DNA from: a bacterium
Lineage (GTDB): Bacteria > Ratteibacteria > UBA8468 > B48-G9 > JAFGKM01
Direction of reading: 5' to 3'
Assembly (NCBI GenBank): GCA_035370465.1
Contig: DAOOVW010000006.1
Span: forward strand, 1-32,087
DNA length: 32,087 nucleotides
In this document: positions 15,743 through 24,768 of the stretch, one piece after another
Layout of the letters: the number at the start of each line of letters is the position of its first letter
How positions within the stretch are numbered: position 1 is the first letter of the stretch
The notes under the pieces: generated by a model
Seen by the model: the letters and a program-made list of their open reading frames with translations, nothing else
What the model was told of the DNA's origin: nothing
Database searches by the model: none
Position numbers and translations under genes: made by a program

Positions 15743-17041
15743 ATGGGAAAAAAGGTCTCTATAATAAGTTTAGGTTGTGCAAAAAATCTTGTTGATTCTG
15801 AAAATATACTTGCTTTACTTGGAGAGGATAAATTTGTAATTACTGATTCATATAAAGAAAGTGATATTGTTATTATAAATACTTGTGCTTTTATAAAAGA
15901 TGCAGTTGATGAATCAATAAGAGTAATAAAAAAAATTGCTGAAAAGAAAAATAGAAAGAAAATTATTGTTTGTGGATGTCTTGTCCAGAGGTTCAAAGAA
16001 AAAATCTTCAAAATTGCTGATATTGATGGAGCAATTGGAACAGGGGACCCTGGGAAGGTATTTGAATTGGTCAAAACATTAAAAGATAATAAAAAAATCT
16101 TGCTGGTTGATGATAAAACATTTGTAACAAGTAAAACATATCCACGATTGATAACTACATTTCCATATGCTTACTTAAAAATTTCTGAGGGATGTAATAA
16201 TAAATGTAATTATTGTCTTATACCATATTTAAGAGGAAACCAGAGAAGTAGAAAAATAAAAGATATTTTAAAGGAAGCAGATGACCTATCTAAATCAGAA
16301 ATAAAAGAAATAGTCATTATTGCACAGGATACAACAAATTATGGAACTGATTTAAGATATGGGACAAATTTAAAAGAGTTATTAGTTGAAATTACAAAAT
16401 ATGATTTTAAATGGGTCAGAATAATGTACTGTAATCCTGCCCGCATTACTGGGGACCTCATTGAAGAAATATCTAAAAATGAAAAAATATGTAAATATCT
16501 TGATATCCCTTTACAACATTCTCATCCAGAAATTATCAAAAAAATGGGAAGACCTGTAATTAACTATAATAAAATTATTGAAAACATAAGAAAAGGAATA
16601 AAAGAAGTAAGATTAAGAACAACTTTTATGATTGGATTTCCTGGAGAAAAAGAAGTTCATTTCAAGCATCTTGTTAATTTTATAAAAGAAAATAAATTTG
16701 ATAGATGTGGTTTTTTCAAATATTCAAGAGAGAAAGGAACATCATCTTTTGATTTTGACCAACAAATTGATGAAGAAATAAAAGATAAACGACTTGAAAA
16801 AGTAGTTAAAATACAGGAAAGGATTTCTAAAAATAAACTCAAAAATATGGTTGGGAAAACATATGATGTTTTAATTGAAAAAAAAGATGGGCAATTTTAT
16901 ATTGGGAGAACTGAATATGATGCTCCAGAAGTTGATGGGGTTGTATTTGTATCAGGCAAGAATTTAAAATTGGGTAATTTCTATAAAGTAAAAATTACCT
17001 CTTCTTCTGCATATGATATTTCTGGTGAAGTTATTATTTAA
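15743..17041 (+). CDS. rimO: Ribosomal protein uS12 methylthiotransferase RimO
   Basis: RimO is a radical-SAM enzyme that adds a methylthio group to an aspartate of ribosomal protein S12. The 432-residue protein has the three domains expected. The N-terminal UPF0004 part, starting VSIISLGCAKNLVDSE, carries cluster cysteines 12, 48 and 79. The radical-SAM core has Cys151, Cys155 and Cys158 in CNNKCNYC. A C-terminal TRAM domain begins near residue 365. The GCAKNLVDSE and PYLRGNQRSR motifs favour RimO over MiaB or MtaB. The sulfur-inserting auxiliary cluster links it loosely to the sulfur genes earlier in the window. It converges on the M24 peptidase gene with only 4 nt between stops. Confidence 0.95.
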   Translation: MGKKVSIISLGCAKNLVDSENILALLGEDKFVITDSYKESDIVIINTCAFIKDAVDESIRVIKKIAEKKNRKKIIVCGCLVQRFKEKIFKIADIDGAIGTGDPGKVFELVKTLKDNKKILLVDDKTFVTSKTYPRLITTFPYAYLKISEGCNNKCNYCLIPYLRGNQRSRKIKDILKEADDLSKSEIKEIVIIAQDTTNYGTDLRYGTNLKELLVEITKYDFKWVRIMYCNPARITGDLIEEISKNEKICKYLDIPLQHSHPEIIKKMGRPVINYNKIIENIRKGIKEVRLRTTFMIGFPGEKEVHFKHLVNFIKENKFDRCGFFKYSREKGTSSFDFDQQIDEEIKDKRLEKVVKIQERISKNKLKNMVGKTYDVLIEKKDGQFYIGRTEYDAPEVDGVVFVSGKNLKLGNFYKVKITSSSAYDISGEVII

Positions 17042-17045
17042 TTTT

Positions 17046-18089
17046 TTATAGGATTACCATTTGTTCAAGACGAATACCAAATTTCTTATGCATATAAATT
17101 CCTGGCTCAATTGTAAAAACATTCCCTTTTTCAATTATATCATTACTTCCAGGCGCAAGATTTGGTTTTTCATGAATATCAATTCCAACTCCATGCCCCA
17201 ATGAATGAATAAAATATTTTTCTAAATTATATTTTTTGAAAATAGTGATTGCTTTCTGGTGTACATCTTTACCCCTTATTTTCCCCTTTTGTTTTTTCTC
17301 ATAAATATATTCAGTAGCAATTTCTCTAACATCTTTTACAATTTTATATACATTTTTTATTTCATCAGAAACATCTCCATAAAAAAAGGTATTTGTTAAA
17401 TCACTTTTATATCCACAAAAATCTGCTCCTATATCCACTACTATTACTTCCCCTTTTTCTATTGTTTTGTTTTTTGCTTTATGGTGTGGGTAAGAAGAAT
17501 GAATACCAGAAGCAACAATTGGCTCAAAAGATTCACTTTCTGCCCCATTTTTATTTAATAGGTATTTTATTTCACCAAGAAGGTCAAGTTCAGTAAATTT
17601 ATTTTCTTTTTGAATAAAGTTATAGATTTCATCAAGAGTCTTTTCTGTAATTTTCTTTGCTTCTTTTATAAGTTCAATTTCTTTTTCATCTTTTATACTT
17701 CTTAATGAAATAAAGATATTTTCAGCAGGTACAAATTGTCTTTTTGTTCTTTTTGAAATTTTTAAGTATGTTAAATAAGAAATTTCAGTTGATATAAAAA
17801 ATGTTTTTTTGAAATCGTCAAGAAAATTTATTAAATCATCTTCATTATATTTATGTATTTGTATATTTTTATTACTATCAATTGCCTGATAAAAACATAA
17901 TTCAGGAACAAATAAGTCAACTTTTTTTTCTGTTATTGCAAGAATTCCTTCAACTTCTGAAATTCCCGTCAGGTAAAAAATGTTTGATGGATTAAATGTC
18001 AAAAAACACCCTCCCTTCTTTTTTTTGAGAAATTCCCTGACTTTTTCTATTCTTTCACAATTTACTTCTAAAGAAATCTCTTTATTCAA
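17046..18089 (-). CDS. M24 family aminopeptidase (Xaa-Pro peptidase type)
   Basis: The 347-residue protein has a creatinase-like N-terminal domain (about 1-130) and a pita-bread M24 domain. All five metal ligands are visible: Asp in VDIGADF, Asp in KSDLTNTFF, His in SLGHGVGID, Glu in FTIEPG and Glu in IRLEQM. The protein stops four residues after the last ligand motif, so it lacks the short final strand of most relatives, but the site is intact. The start is TTG behind AAGGAG, 5 nt spacing. It follows argF by 20 nt and is probably the last gene of the arginine operon; a functional link is not obvious. Cleavage of X-Pro peptides is the likely activity. Confidence 0.88.
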   Translation of the reverse strand: MNKEISLEVNCERIEKVREFLKKKKGGCFLTFNPSNIFYLTGISEVEGILAITEKKVDLFVPELCFYQAIDSNKNIQIHKYNEDDLINFLDDFKKTFFISTEISYLTYLKISKRTKRQFVPAENIFISLRSIKDEKEIELIKEAKKITEKTLDEIYNFIQKENKFTELDLLGEIKYLLNKNGAESESFEPIVASGIHSSYPHHKAKNKTIEKGEVIVVDIGADFCGYKSDLTNTFFYGDVSDEIKNVYKIVKDVREIATEYIYEKKQKGKIRGKDVHQKAITIFKKYNLEKYFIHSLGHGVGIDIHEKPNLAPGSNDIIEKGNVFTIEPGIYMHKKFGIRLEQMVIL

Positions 18090-18109
18090 AATTGCTCCTT
18101 ATTTATAAA

Positions 18110-19024
18110 TCAGGGTTTGTAAAAAGAATAAAGAAAATGGAGAAGTCCTTTCTGACAATGAAGTCGGTTTTCTGCTTGGGTATAAACAATTGAGTTTTTC
18201 CCATCTATAATTTCATCAGTTACTTCCCAATTACGATGAGCAGGAAGACAATGCATAAAAATAAAGTCAGTTTTTATTTTTGCAATGAGTTTACTATTAA
18301 CCTGGTATTTTTTAAAAATTTCCAGTCGTTTTTCCTTTTCTTTTTCATCTCCCATACTTATCCATGTGTCAGTATATAAAATATCAGTATCTTCAATGAA
18401 ATCATATGGATTGTTTGAAATTCTTATTTTGTTTTTTACCATTTTTAAAATTTTTTCAGAAGGCATATAATCATCAGGACAAATAACTCTTACTTCCACT
18501 CCAAGTAAATCACCACCAAGAATTAATGAATTACACACATTATTTCCATCTCCAATGTAAGTAAGTTTTAGTCCTGAAAGTTTCCCGAATTTTTCAAATA
18601 TTGTAAAGTAATCAGATAAAATCTGGCAGGGATGAAGAAGGTCAGTTAAAGCATTTATAACCGGAAAATTACACCATTTTGCAAATTCTTCAACTTCACT
18701 ATGACTATAAGTTCTTATAACAAGCCCATCTAAATATTTAGACAGGACATTTGAGGTGTCTTTTATTGTTTCTCCGCGTGATATTTGAATGTTGCTTTCT
18801 TCTAAATATATTGTATTACCACCTAAGGAGCAAATTGCAACTTCAAAAGATGTTCTTGTTCTTGTTGAGGGCTTATTAAAAATTAGTCCAATAGTTCTGC
18901 CTCTTAAAATATTTTCTATTTCTCTCCTTGCCCATTTACTTTTATACATTTTAGATAGGTCAAATATTTTAAAAATTTCTTCTTTACTTAAATCCAATAT
19001 ACTTAAAAAATCCCTTTTCCCCAT
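18110..19024 (-). CDS. argF: Ornithine carbamoyltransferase
   Basis: ArgF makes citrulline from ornithine and carbamoyl phosphate. The 304-residue protein has the carbamoyl-phosphate site KPSTRTRTSFEVA, the HPCQILSDY motif, the ornithine-loop region around WISMGDEKEKEKR, and HCLPAHR, whose cysteine helps bind ornithine; the last distinguishes it from aspartate carbamoyltransferase. It begins 6 nt after argD behind AAGGA. Because argB and argD are biosynthetic, the anabolic direction is assumed; no arginine deiminase or carbamate kinase gene is near. Confidence 0.95.
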   Translation of the reverse strand: MGKRDFLSILDLSKEEIFKIFDLSKMYKSKWARREIENILRGRTIGLIFNKPSTRTRTSFEVAICSLGGNTIYLEESNIQISRGETIKDTSNVLSKYLDGLVIRTYSHSEVEEFAKWCNFPVINALTDLLHPCQILSDYFTIFEKFGKLSGLKLTYIGDGNNVCNSLILGGDLLGVEVRVICPDDYMPSEKILKMVKNKIRISNNPYDFIEDTDILYTDTWISMGDEKEKEKRLEIFKKYQVNSKLIAKIKTDFIFMHCLPAHRNWEVTDEIIDGKNSIVYTQAENRLHCQKGLLHFLYSFYKP

Positions 19025-19030
19025 TTGTTT

Positions 19031-20218
19031 TTAATCCTTCATTTCAGAAAAACATTCATCCATAATTTCAACTGCCCTGTCAATTTCTTTTTTCTTTACA
19101 GTCAAAGAAGGCATAATTCTTATAACATTTCCATGTGTGCAATTAAGAAGTAGTTTTTTATTTAGACATAACTTGTAAAATTGTCTACCATCCATTTCAA
19201 GTTCAATAGCAAGCATAAGTCCAATGCCTTTGACTTTTTTTATACAAGTATATTTTTCTTTCAATTTTTCAAGTTTATTTTTCAAATATTTCCCATATTT
19301 ATTTACTCTTTCAAGAATATCTTTTTCTTTTATTGTTCTTATAACTGAAATTGCAGATGCACAGGCCAAGGGACTGCCTCCAAATGTTGAGGCATGTGTT
19401 CCGGGGACCAATAAGTCAGCAATTTCCCTTTTTGCTATCATGGCTCCAATTGGAAAGCCACCACCTAAGGTCTTTGCAAGGGTCATTATATCTGGTTGAA
19501 TTCCAAAATGCTGGTAAGCAAAAAATTTTCCAGTTTTTCCAAAACCAGTTTGTACTTCATCAAATACAAGTAATACATCTTTTTCTTTACACAATTGATA
19601 AACATTTTCAAGATATTCTTTATCAACAACATTTATTCCACCTTCACCCTGAATAATTTCAATAAAAATAGATACAGTTTTATCATCAATTTTTTCTTTT
19701 AGTGCATGGAAATCATTAAAAGGGACATAACTAAATCCCTCAGGAAGTGGTTTAAATGGTTCATTATATATCTTTTGTCCCGTTAATGTCACTGTTGCAA
19801 GAGTTCTTCCATGAAAAGAATTTTCCATTGAAATAATTTTGTATTTACCTTTTTCTTTTCCATATAGCCGGGAAAGTTTTATTGCACCTTCATTTGCTTC
19901 TGCCCCACTATTACAGAAAAAAAGTTTCCCATCAAAAGAAATATCTACTATTTCTTTTGCAAGAATTGCCTGCCAGGGATGATAATAATTATTTGGAAGA
20001 TGAATGAGTTTTTTTGCCTGTTTTGTTATACTTTTTACAACTTCTGGATAACAATGTCCAAGTCCACTCACAGCCCATCCAGGGAAAAAATCAAGATATT
20101 TTTCTCCGTTTATATCCCATAACCAACTACCATATCCCCTGACAAATACAACATCTTCTCTGGAATAACAACCTATTACATAATGTTCATAAAGTTGCTT
20201 AATCTGGTTTTTCTCCAT
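19031..20218 (-). CDS. argD: Acetylornithine aminotransferase
   Basis: This class III PLP aminotransferase of 395 residues converts N-acetylglutamate semialdehyde to N-acetylornithine. Visible family features are GSWLWDINGEKYLDF near the N terminus, FCNSGAEANEGAIKL for PLP phosphate binding, ENSFHGRT, FDEVQTGFGKTGKFFA and the PLP lysine in LAKTLGGGFPIGAM. It overlaps argB by 20 nt and precedes argF by 6 nt. ArgD enzymes often also act on succinyldiaminopimelate in lysine synthesis, which may apply here. The start ATG is inside argB with little Shine-Dalgarno, so translation is probably coupled. Confidence 0.95.
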   Translation of the reverse strand: MEKNQIKQLYEHYVIGCYSREDVVFVRGYGSWLWDINGEKYLDFFPGWAVSGLGHCYPEVVKSITKQAKKLIHLPNNYYHPWQAILAKEIVDISFDGKLFFCNSGAEANEGAIKLSRLYGKEKGKYKIISMENSFHGRTLATVTLTGQKIYNEPFKPLPEGFSYVPFNDFHALKEKIDDKTVSIFIEIIQGEGGINVVDKEYLENVYQLCKEKDVLLVFDEVQTGFGKTGKFFAYQHFGIQPDIMTLAKTLGGGFPIGAMIAKREIADLLVPGTHASTFGGSPLACASAISVIRTIKEKDILERVNKYGKYLKNKLEKLKEKYTCIKKVKGIGLMLAIELEMDGRQFYKLCLNKKLLLNCTHGNVIRIMPSLTVKKKEIDRAVEIMDECFSEMKD

Positions 20219-21089
20219 CTTTTATAATCTCCGTTCCAACTCCTGCTTTTGTAAATACCTCTAAAAGTATTGAATGTGAAATATTTCCGCTTATAATATG
20301 AACCTTTTTAACTCCATTTTTTATTGCACTTATAGAAGATATTGCTTTAGGTATCATTCCTTCCTTTATGACTTTTTTCTCTATCAATTCATTCCCTTCT
20401 GAAAGTTCAAGAATTGATATAAGTGTTTCTGATTTTTCTGGGTGCCTCATTATTCCTAAAACATCTGTAAGAAAAATAAGTTTTTCCGCTTTTAAAGACT
20501 CTGCAATTGATGAAGCAACAGAATCAGCATTTACATTTAAAAGAACTCCATCTTTGTCATAAAAAAGAGGGGCAGCAACAAGAACTTTATATTTTTCTAA
20601 TTTATTTTTAATATATTCATTATTTACTTGGTCAACCTGCCCGACAAAACCAAGGTCAACTACTTCTGCACCTCTTTGATAATGGATTTTTTTTGCAATA
20701 ACATACTTTTCTTCTGGTAAAATTGAGGAAGCACTTGCCTGAAATTTTTCTACCAGTTCATCAACAATACCATCTCTGACCCTATAAAGAACATCCTGGA
20801 CTATTTGAAGTGTATTTTTGTCAGTAACTCTCAATCCATCTACAAATGTTACTTTACTGCCTTTTTTTTCAATTTCTTCTGTAATAAAAGGACCCCCTCC
20901 ACATATAAGAATAACATTTATTCCAACAACTTCAAGAAAAGCAATATCTTGCAAAATATCTTTTCTTGCCTGTTCTATTTTTAAAATACTTCCCCCAACT
21001 TTAATTACAAATATTTTTCCTTTGTAATTTTTAATATATGGATAACTTTCAAGTAAAACATCCGCTTTCTTTAATATCTCATCGTCCAC
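20199..21089 (-). CDS. argB: Acetylglutamate kinase
   Basis: ArgB phosphorylates N-acetylglutamate. The 296-residue protein has the amino-acid-kinase fold, with KVGGSILK near residue 30, CGGGPFITEEI for substrate and phosphate binding, LLNVNADSVA, and IPKAISSISAIKNGVKKVHII at the C-terminal part. The N-terminal helix of about 25 residues (DDEILKKADVLLESYPYI) is the extension typical of arginine-sensitive hexameric enzymes, so feedback inhibition is likely. The start is GTG behind GGAGGG with 6-nt spacing. It is first of argB-argD-argF; argC, argJ, argG and argH are not in this window. Confidence 0.95.
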   Translation of the reverse strand: MDDEILKKADVLLESYPYIKNYKGKIFVIKVGGSILKIEQARKDILQDIAFLEVVGINVILICGGGPFITEEIEKKGSKVTFVDGLRVTDKNTLQIVQDVLYRVRDGIVDELVEKFQASASSILPEEKYVIAKKIHYQRGAEVVDLGFVGQVDQVNNEYIKNKLEKYKVLVAAPLFYDKDGVLLNVNADSVASSIAESLKAEKLIFLTDVLGIMRHPEKSETLISILELSEGNELIEKKVIKEGMIPKAISSISAIKNGVKKVHIISGNISHSILLEVFTKAGVGTEIIKDGEKPD

Positions 21090-21178
21090 TTTTTACCCTC
21101 CATTTTATAAAATTGAAAATTTTTTGTTTTGTATTTGAGTTTTTTCCATTTACTTAATAAGTATTATTATAACCCTTT

Positions 21179-21946
21179 TCAAGAGAAATATTCTACCACA
21201 TTTTTAAAGAATTTAAATCCATAAGTATATTTATTTTTTGAAGAATTTGTCCAATCAGGAAGATGATATTTTAAAACACATCTTTCTGGATGTGGCATCA
21301 TGCCTAATACAAGCCCAGTTTGATTACATATACCTGCAATATTTTCAACCGACCCATTGGGATTATATGGATAAGAAGAATACTCCCCATTTTTATCACA
21401 ATATCTAAATAAAACAAGTTTTTTTTCATTTATTTTCTTTAATATTTCTTTGTTTTCAGGAATAAATTTTCCTTCTGCATGTGCAACAGGTAATTTTATT
21501 ATTTCAGGCAATCCCTTAAAAAAATGGCAAACACTATTTTCAAGTTTAAGGTAAATCCATCTGTCTTCAAACTTTGATGAGTTATTCCATGTAAGTGTGA
21601 CTGATTGTTTTCCTATCCATGGTAATATTCCACTTTTTACAAGAACTTGGAATCCATTACAAATCCCAATTATAACTTTCTTATCTTCAATAAATTTTTG
21701 CATTTCATCCCATAATTTGAATTTTATTTGGTTTGCAAGGACTTTCCCTGCTGAAATATCATCTCCATAAGCAAAACCACCAGGAATAATAAGAATCTGA
21801 TATTTTTCTAATAATTTTTTATTCTCAATTATTCTATTTATATGTATTCTTTCAGGAACCCCACCAGCAAGTTTAAAAGCCCACTCTGTCTCTAAATCGC
21901 AATTTGTCCCTGCAACTCTTAAAATTAAAACATTTACTTTCACCAT
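21179..21946 (-). CDS. purQ: FGAM synthase glutaminase subunit PurQ
   Basis: PurQ releases ammonia from glutamine for the PurSLQ complex. The 255-residue class I glutamine amidotransferase has the oxyanion strand LIIPGGFAYGDD, the nucleophile Cys96 in IIGICNGFQ, and the His and Glu of the triad in MMPHPERCVL. It is somewhat longer than the common 220-230 residue form. The start ATG overlaps the purL end by 7 nt and has GGAG four bases upstream. An 88-nt AT-rich gap with no clear terminator separates it from argB. Confidence 0.95.
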   Translation of the reverse strand: MVKVNVLILRVAGTNCDLETEWAFKLAGGVPERIHINRIIENKKLLEKYQILIIPGGFAYGDDISAGKVLANQIKFKLWDEMQKFIEDKKVIIGICNGFQVLVKSGILPWIGKQSVTLTWNNSSKFEDRWIYLKLENSVCHFFKGLPEIIKLPVAHAEGKFIPENKEILKKINEKKLVLFRYCDKNGEYSSYPYNPNGSVENIAGICNQTGLVLGMMPHPERCVLKYHLPDWTNSSKNKYTYGFKFFKNVVEYFS

Positions 21947-24303
21947 TTAACTCCACTTCTCCATTTATTAGAGAGTAATTCAATATCCAATGAAAAAAGT
22001 TCTTTTTCCCCAGAATAAAATTTTAAGTAATTACTTTTATTAACTCTACCAATACATGAAAATTCACTTCCTTTCATAGTTTCTTCAAATAATTTTTTAT
22101 CTTTTTCCTCTATTTCAACAACAAATCTTCCCTGTGTCTCAGAAAAAAGATATGTATCAATTTTTCTGTCTTTTGAAGGAATTTTAGAAAGATAAATTTC
22201 TGCTCCTTTTCTTCCACCAATTGCCATTTCTGAAATACATGTTGAAAAACCACCATCAGAACAATCATGACATGCTCTAATTAAATTTTTATTTATTGCC
22301 TTATAAATTTTTTTTATTAATTTTGTTGTTTTTGCTGGTTCTGGGACAGGAACCCGCCCTCCATTAAAATTATATGTCCTGAAAAATTGACTTCCTCCCA
22401 TTTCTCTTTTTGTTTCTCCGCATATATAAATTAAATTTTCCTCTTTTTTAAGGTCAGATGAAATAACATTATCAATATTTTCAATAATACCCAAGCCCGA
22501 TATTAAAAGTGTCCCTGGAATTGAAATTTTTCTTCTTTTTTCATCAATAAAATAATTATTTAAACTATCTTTACCAGAAATAAAAGGAACTTTATATTTT
22601 AATGCAAAATCCTTACAGCCGTTAACACATCTGACGAGTGAACCTAATTGTTTTTTATCTCCAATATCTCCCCAGCAGAAATTATCAAGTATAAAAATTT
22701 TTTCAGGATTTGTCCCAACACAAACTAAATTTCTAATTGTTTCTTCTATACAACAGCCAGCCATATAATAAGGGTCAATATCTCCATAAAATGGGTTTAT
22801 TCCACATCCAACTGCAATACCATAATTTTTATCATAATGAACTTTAAGAACAACTGCATCAGATGGACCATTTTGTCCTATAAGTGGTTTTAAAATAGTT
22901 CTTGACTGGACTTCATGGTCATATTGTCTTATTACTTCTTCCTTTGAAGAAATTACAGGACTTGAAATAACTTTTAAAATACCTTCTTTTAAATCAATTT
23001 TCTTTTTACATTTTTCTTTTATTTTTTTTATTTCAAATTTACTTTCCAATGATTTTTTTTGCAGTCCTTTATGCAAAAATTTCATATCAATATCACAAAT
23101 AATTTCATCTCTAAAATGAATTATTAACTTTCCTGTTTTTTCAAATTTTCCAATAACAGAGACATCAACATCTTCTGAAGAAAAAAGTTCTATTAATTCC
23201 TTTAATTTATTTTCAGGGACAGATAAAACCATTCTTTCCTGTGATTCAGAAATCCATATTTCCCAGCCATTAAGTCCTTCATATTTTAAAGGAACTTTAT
23301 CTAAATAAACTACTGCTCCTACCTTTTCTCCCATTTCACCAATGGCAGATGAAAGCCCTCCTGCTCCACAGTCAGTTATTGAGTTATACATATCTTTATC
23401 TCTGGCAACAAGAAGACAATCAAGAACTTTTTTCTCAATTATTGGGTTACCTATTTGAACAACACTTGTGGGAATATCTTTATCTAAACTTGTTGAAGAA
23501 AATGTCGCTCCGTGAATACCATCCCTTCCTGTTTTTCCTCCGACAACTACAATATAATCATTTTCAACATTTCTTTTTTCAACTTTATCAATTGGAATTA
23601 AACCAACTGTTCCACAATAGACAAGACAATTATTTGTATATCTCTCATCAAAAATAATAGCACCGTTTCCTGTTGGAATTCCCATTCTATTGCCATAGTC
23701 CCTCACCCCACTTACAACTCCTTTAAAAATTCTTTTTGGATGCAACACTCCTTCTGAAAGTTTTTCAAAAGGTGTGTCCATATTACCAAAACAAAAAATA
23801 TCCGTATTTAATATTGGTTTTGCTCCTAAACCTGCTCCAAGAATATCTCTTATTACTCCTCCTATTCCTGTTCCTGCTCCTCCATATGGTTCAAGTGCTG
23901 ATGGGTGATTATGAGTTTCAACCTTAAAAGCAACCCCATATTTTTCATCTAATTTTATAATACCGGCATTGTCTTTAAAAACAGAAATGCATAATGGACT
24001 ATTTAATTTTTCTGTAACTTTCATAATTTCTTTTAATAAAACAACATTTTTTTCCTTTTTTTTCTTTCCTTCTTTTTCCTGATATTTAATGTTTGCTTTA
24101 AATGTTTTATGATAACAATGCTCTGACCATGTTTGGGCAATTGTTTCCAATTCACAATCACTCGGATTTCTCCCAATTGTTTTAAAATACCTCTCTATTG
24201 CTCTCATTTCATCTATATCAAGAGAAAGAAGTCCCTTTTTACTTATTTCAAGCAATTGTCTATCACCTTTTCCAATTATTTCAATTTCTTTAGCATATTT
24301 CAT
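21940..24303 (-). CDS. purL: FGAM synthase large subunit PurL (small-type, needs PurS and PurQ)
   Basis: PurL catalyses ATP-dependent amidation of FGAR to FGAM in purine synthesis. At 787 residues it is the small-type enzyme, which lacks fused PurS and PurQ domains. Family features include the N-terminal LETIAQTWSEHCYHKTFKA, the ATP/substrate loop KVETHNHPSALEPYGGAGTGIGG, GRDGIHGATFSS, and a second half-domain with GIGCGINPFYGDID and ISGKDSLNNYF. The gene abuts the tandem purS gene and overlaps purQ, so the three subunits are encoded together. An upstream kinase and deacetylase-like gene share the same transcript direction. Confidence 0.96.
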   Translation of the reverse strand: MKYAKEIEIIGKGDRQLLEISKKGLLSLDIDEMRAIERYFKTIGRNPSDCELETIAQTWSEHCYHKTFKANIKYQEKEGKKKKEKNVVLLKEIMKVTEKLNSPLCISVFKDNAGIIKLDEKYGVAFKVETHNHPSALEPYGGAGTGIGGVIRDILGAGLGAKPILNTDIFCFGNMDTPFEKLSEGVLHPKRIFKGVVSGVRDYGNRMGIPTGNGAIIFDERYTNNCLVYCGTVGLIPIDKVEKRNVENDYIVVVGGKTGRDGIHGATFSSTSLDKDIPTSVVQIGNPIIEKKVLDCLLVARDKDMYNSITDCGAGGLSSAIGEMGEKVGAVVYLDKVPLKYEGLNGWEIWISESQERMVLSVPENKLKELIELFSSEDVDVSVIGKFEKTGKLIIHFRDEIICDIDMKFLHKGLQKKSLESKFEIKKIKEKCKKKIDLKEGILKVISSPVISSKEEVIRQYDHEVQSRTILKPLIGQNGPSDAVVLKVHYDKNYGIAVGCGINPFYGDIDPYYMAGCCIEETIRNLVCVGTNPEKIFILDNFCWGDIGDKKQLGSLVRCVNGCKDFALKYKVPFISGKDSLNNYFIDEKRRKISIPGTLLISGLGIIENIDNVISSDLKKEENLIYICGETKREMGGSQFFRTYNFNGGRVPVPEPAKTTKLIKKIYKAINKNLIRACHDCSDGGFSTCISEMAIGGRKGAEIYLSKIPSKDRKIDTYLFSETQGRFVVEIEEKDKKLFEETMKGSEFSCIGRVNKSNYLKFYSGEKELFSLDIELLSNKWRSGVKW

Positions 24304-24768
24304 CTAATTTCCTCTTTTTATTTTGTAGTCATGTATTAAAGGATTTGCAAGTAATCTTACGCATATTTTTTTAATCTCTGTTTGTTTTAAACTGCAATAA
24401 ATATAATATTTTTTCCCTGTTGATATATTTATATCCTTTTTTAACCCATAATCAGAAATTGCTTTCTTTGTTGTTTCTGCTACCATATCGGTAACACCTT
24501 TTTTATACCATATCTCAACGAGGTATAAATTTTTTTCTTTTGTTGTCTCTATATTTATAGAATATTTTTGAGAGACCCTATCAAGAAGTATGTTTTCAGC
24601 AATTTCTTTTATTTCTTTTATTTCTACATTACCGTCAAATGCATAAAGGTCAGAAACATTTACTTTTTTTACATCATATATCCCCATTTCTTCAACCCCT
24701 TTTTTTGTCTCATTTCCAAAAGCATCAAATACATTTTCTTTGTAAAAAATCTCAATAATATATTTCAT
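24304..24768 (-). CDS. purS: FGAM synthase subunit PurS, tandem two-domain form
   Basis: PurS normally has about 80 residues and works as a dimer bridging PurL and PurQ. Here one chain of 154 residues carries two copies: residues 1-76 (KYIIEIFYKENVFDAFGNET onward) and residues 82-152, which end in the PurS signature LLANPLIHDYKIKRG. Each half begins with a beta strand, an xxGVxDxxxxETKK-like helix and an acidic-to-basic second strand. This amounts to a covalent PurS dimer, similar in idea to the N-terminal domain of large-type PurL. It abuts purL and overlaps the upstream deacetylase-like gene by 4 nt (ATGA). A GGAAGGG Shine-Dalgarno precedes the start. Confidence 0.88.
   Translation of the reverse strand: MKYIIEIFYKENVFDAFGNETKKGVEEMGIYDVKKVNVSDLYAFDGNVEIKEIKEIAENILLDRVSQKYSINIETTKEKNLYLVEIWYKKGVTDMVAETTKKAISDYGLKKDINISTGKKYYIYCSLKQTEIKKICVRLLANPLIHDYKIKRGN

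Noticed and set aside
17046..17075. Truncation of the M24 peptidase at its C terminus
   Set aside because: The chain ends a few residues earlier than usual, but all five metal ligands are encoded before the stop and the stop lies in non-coding context with no frameshift continuation seen.
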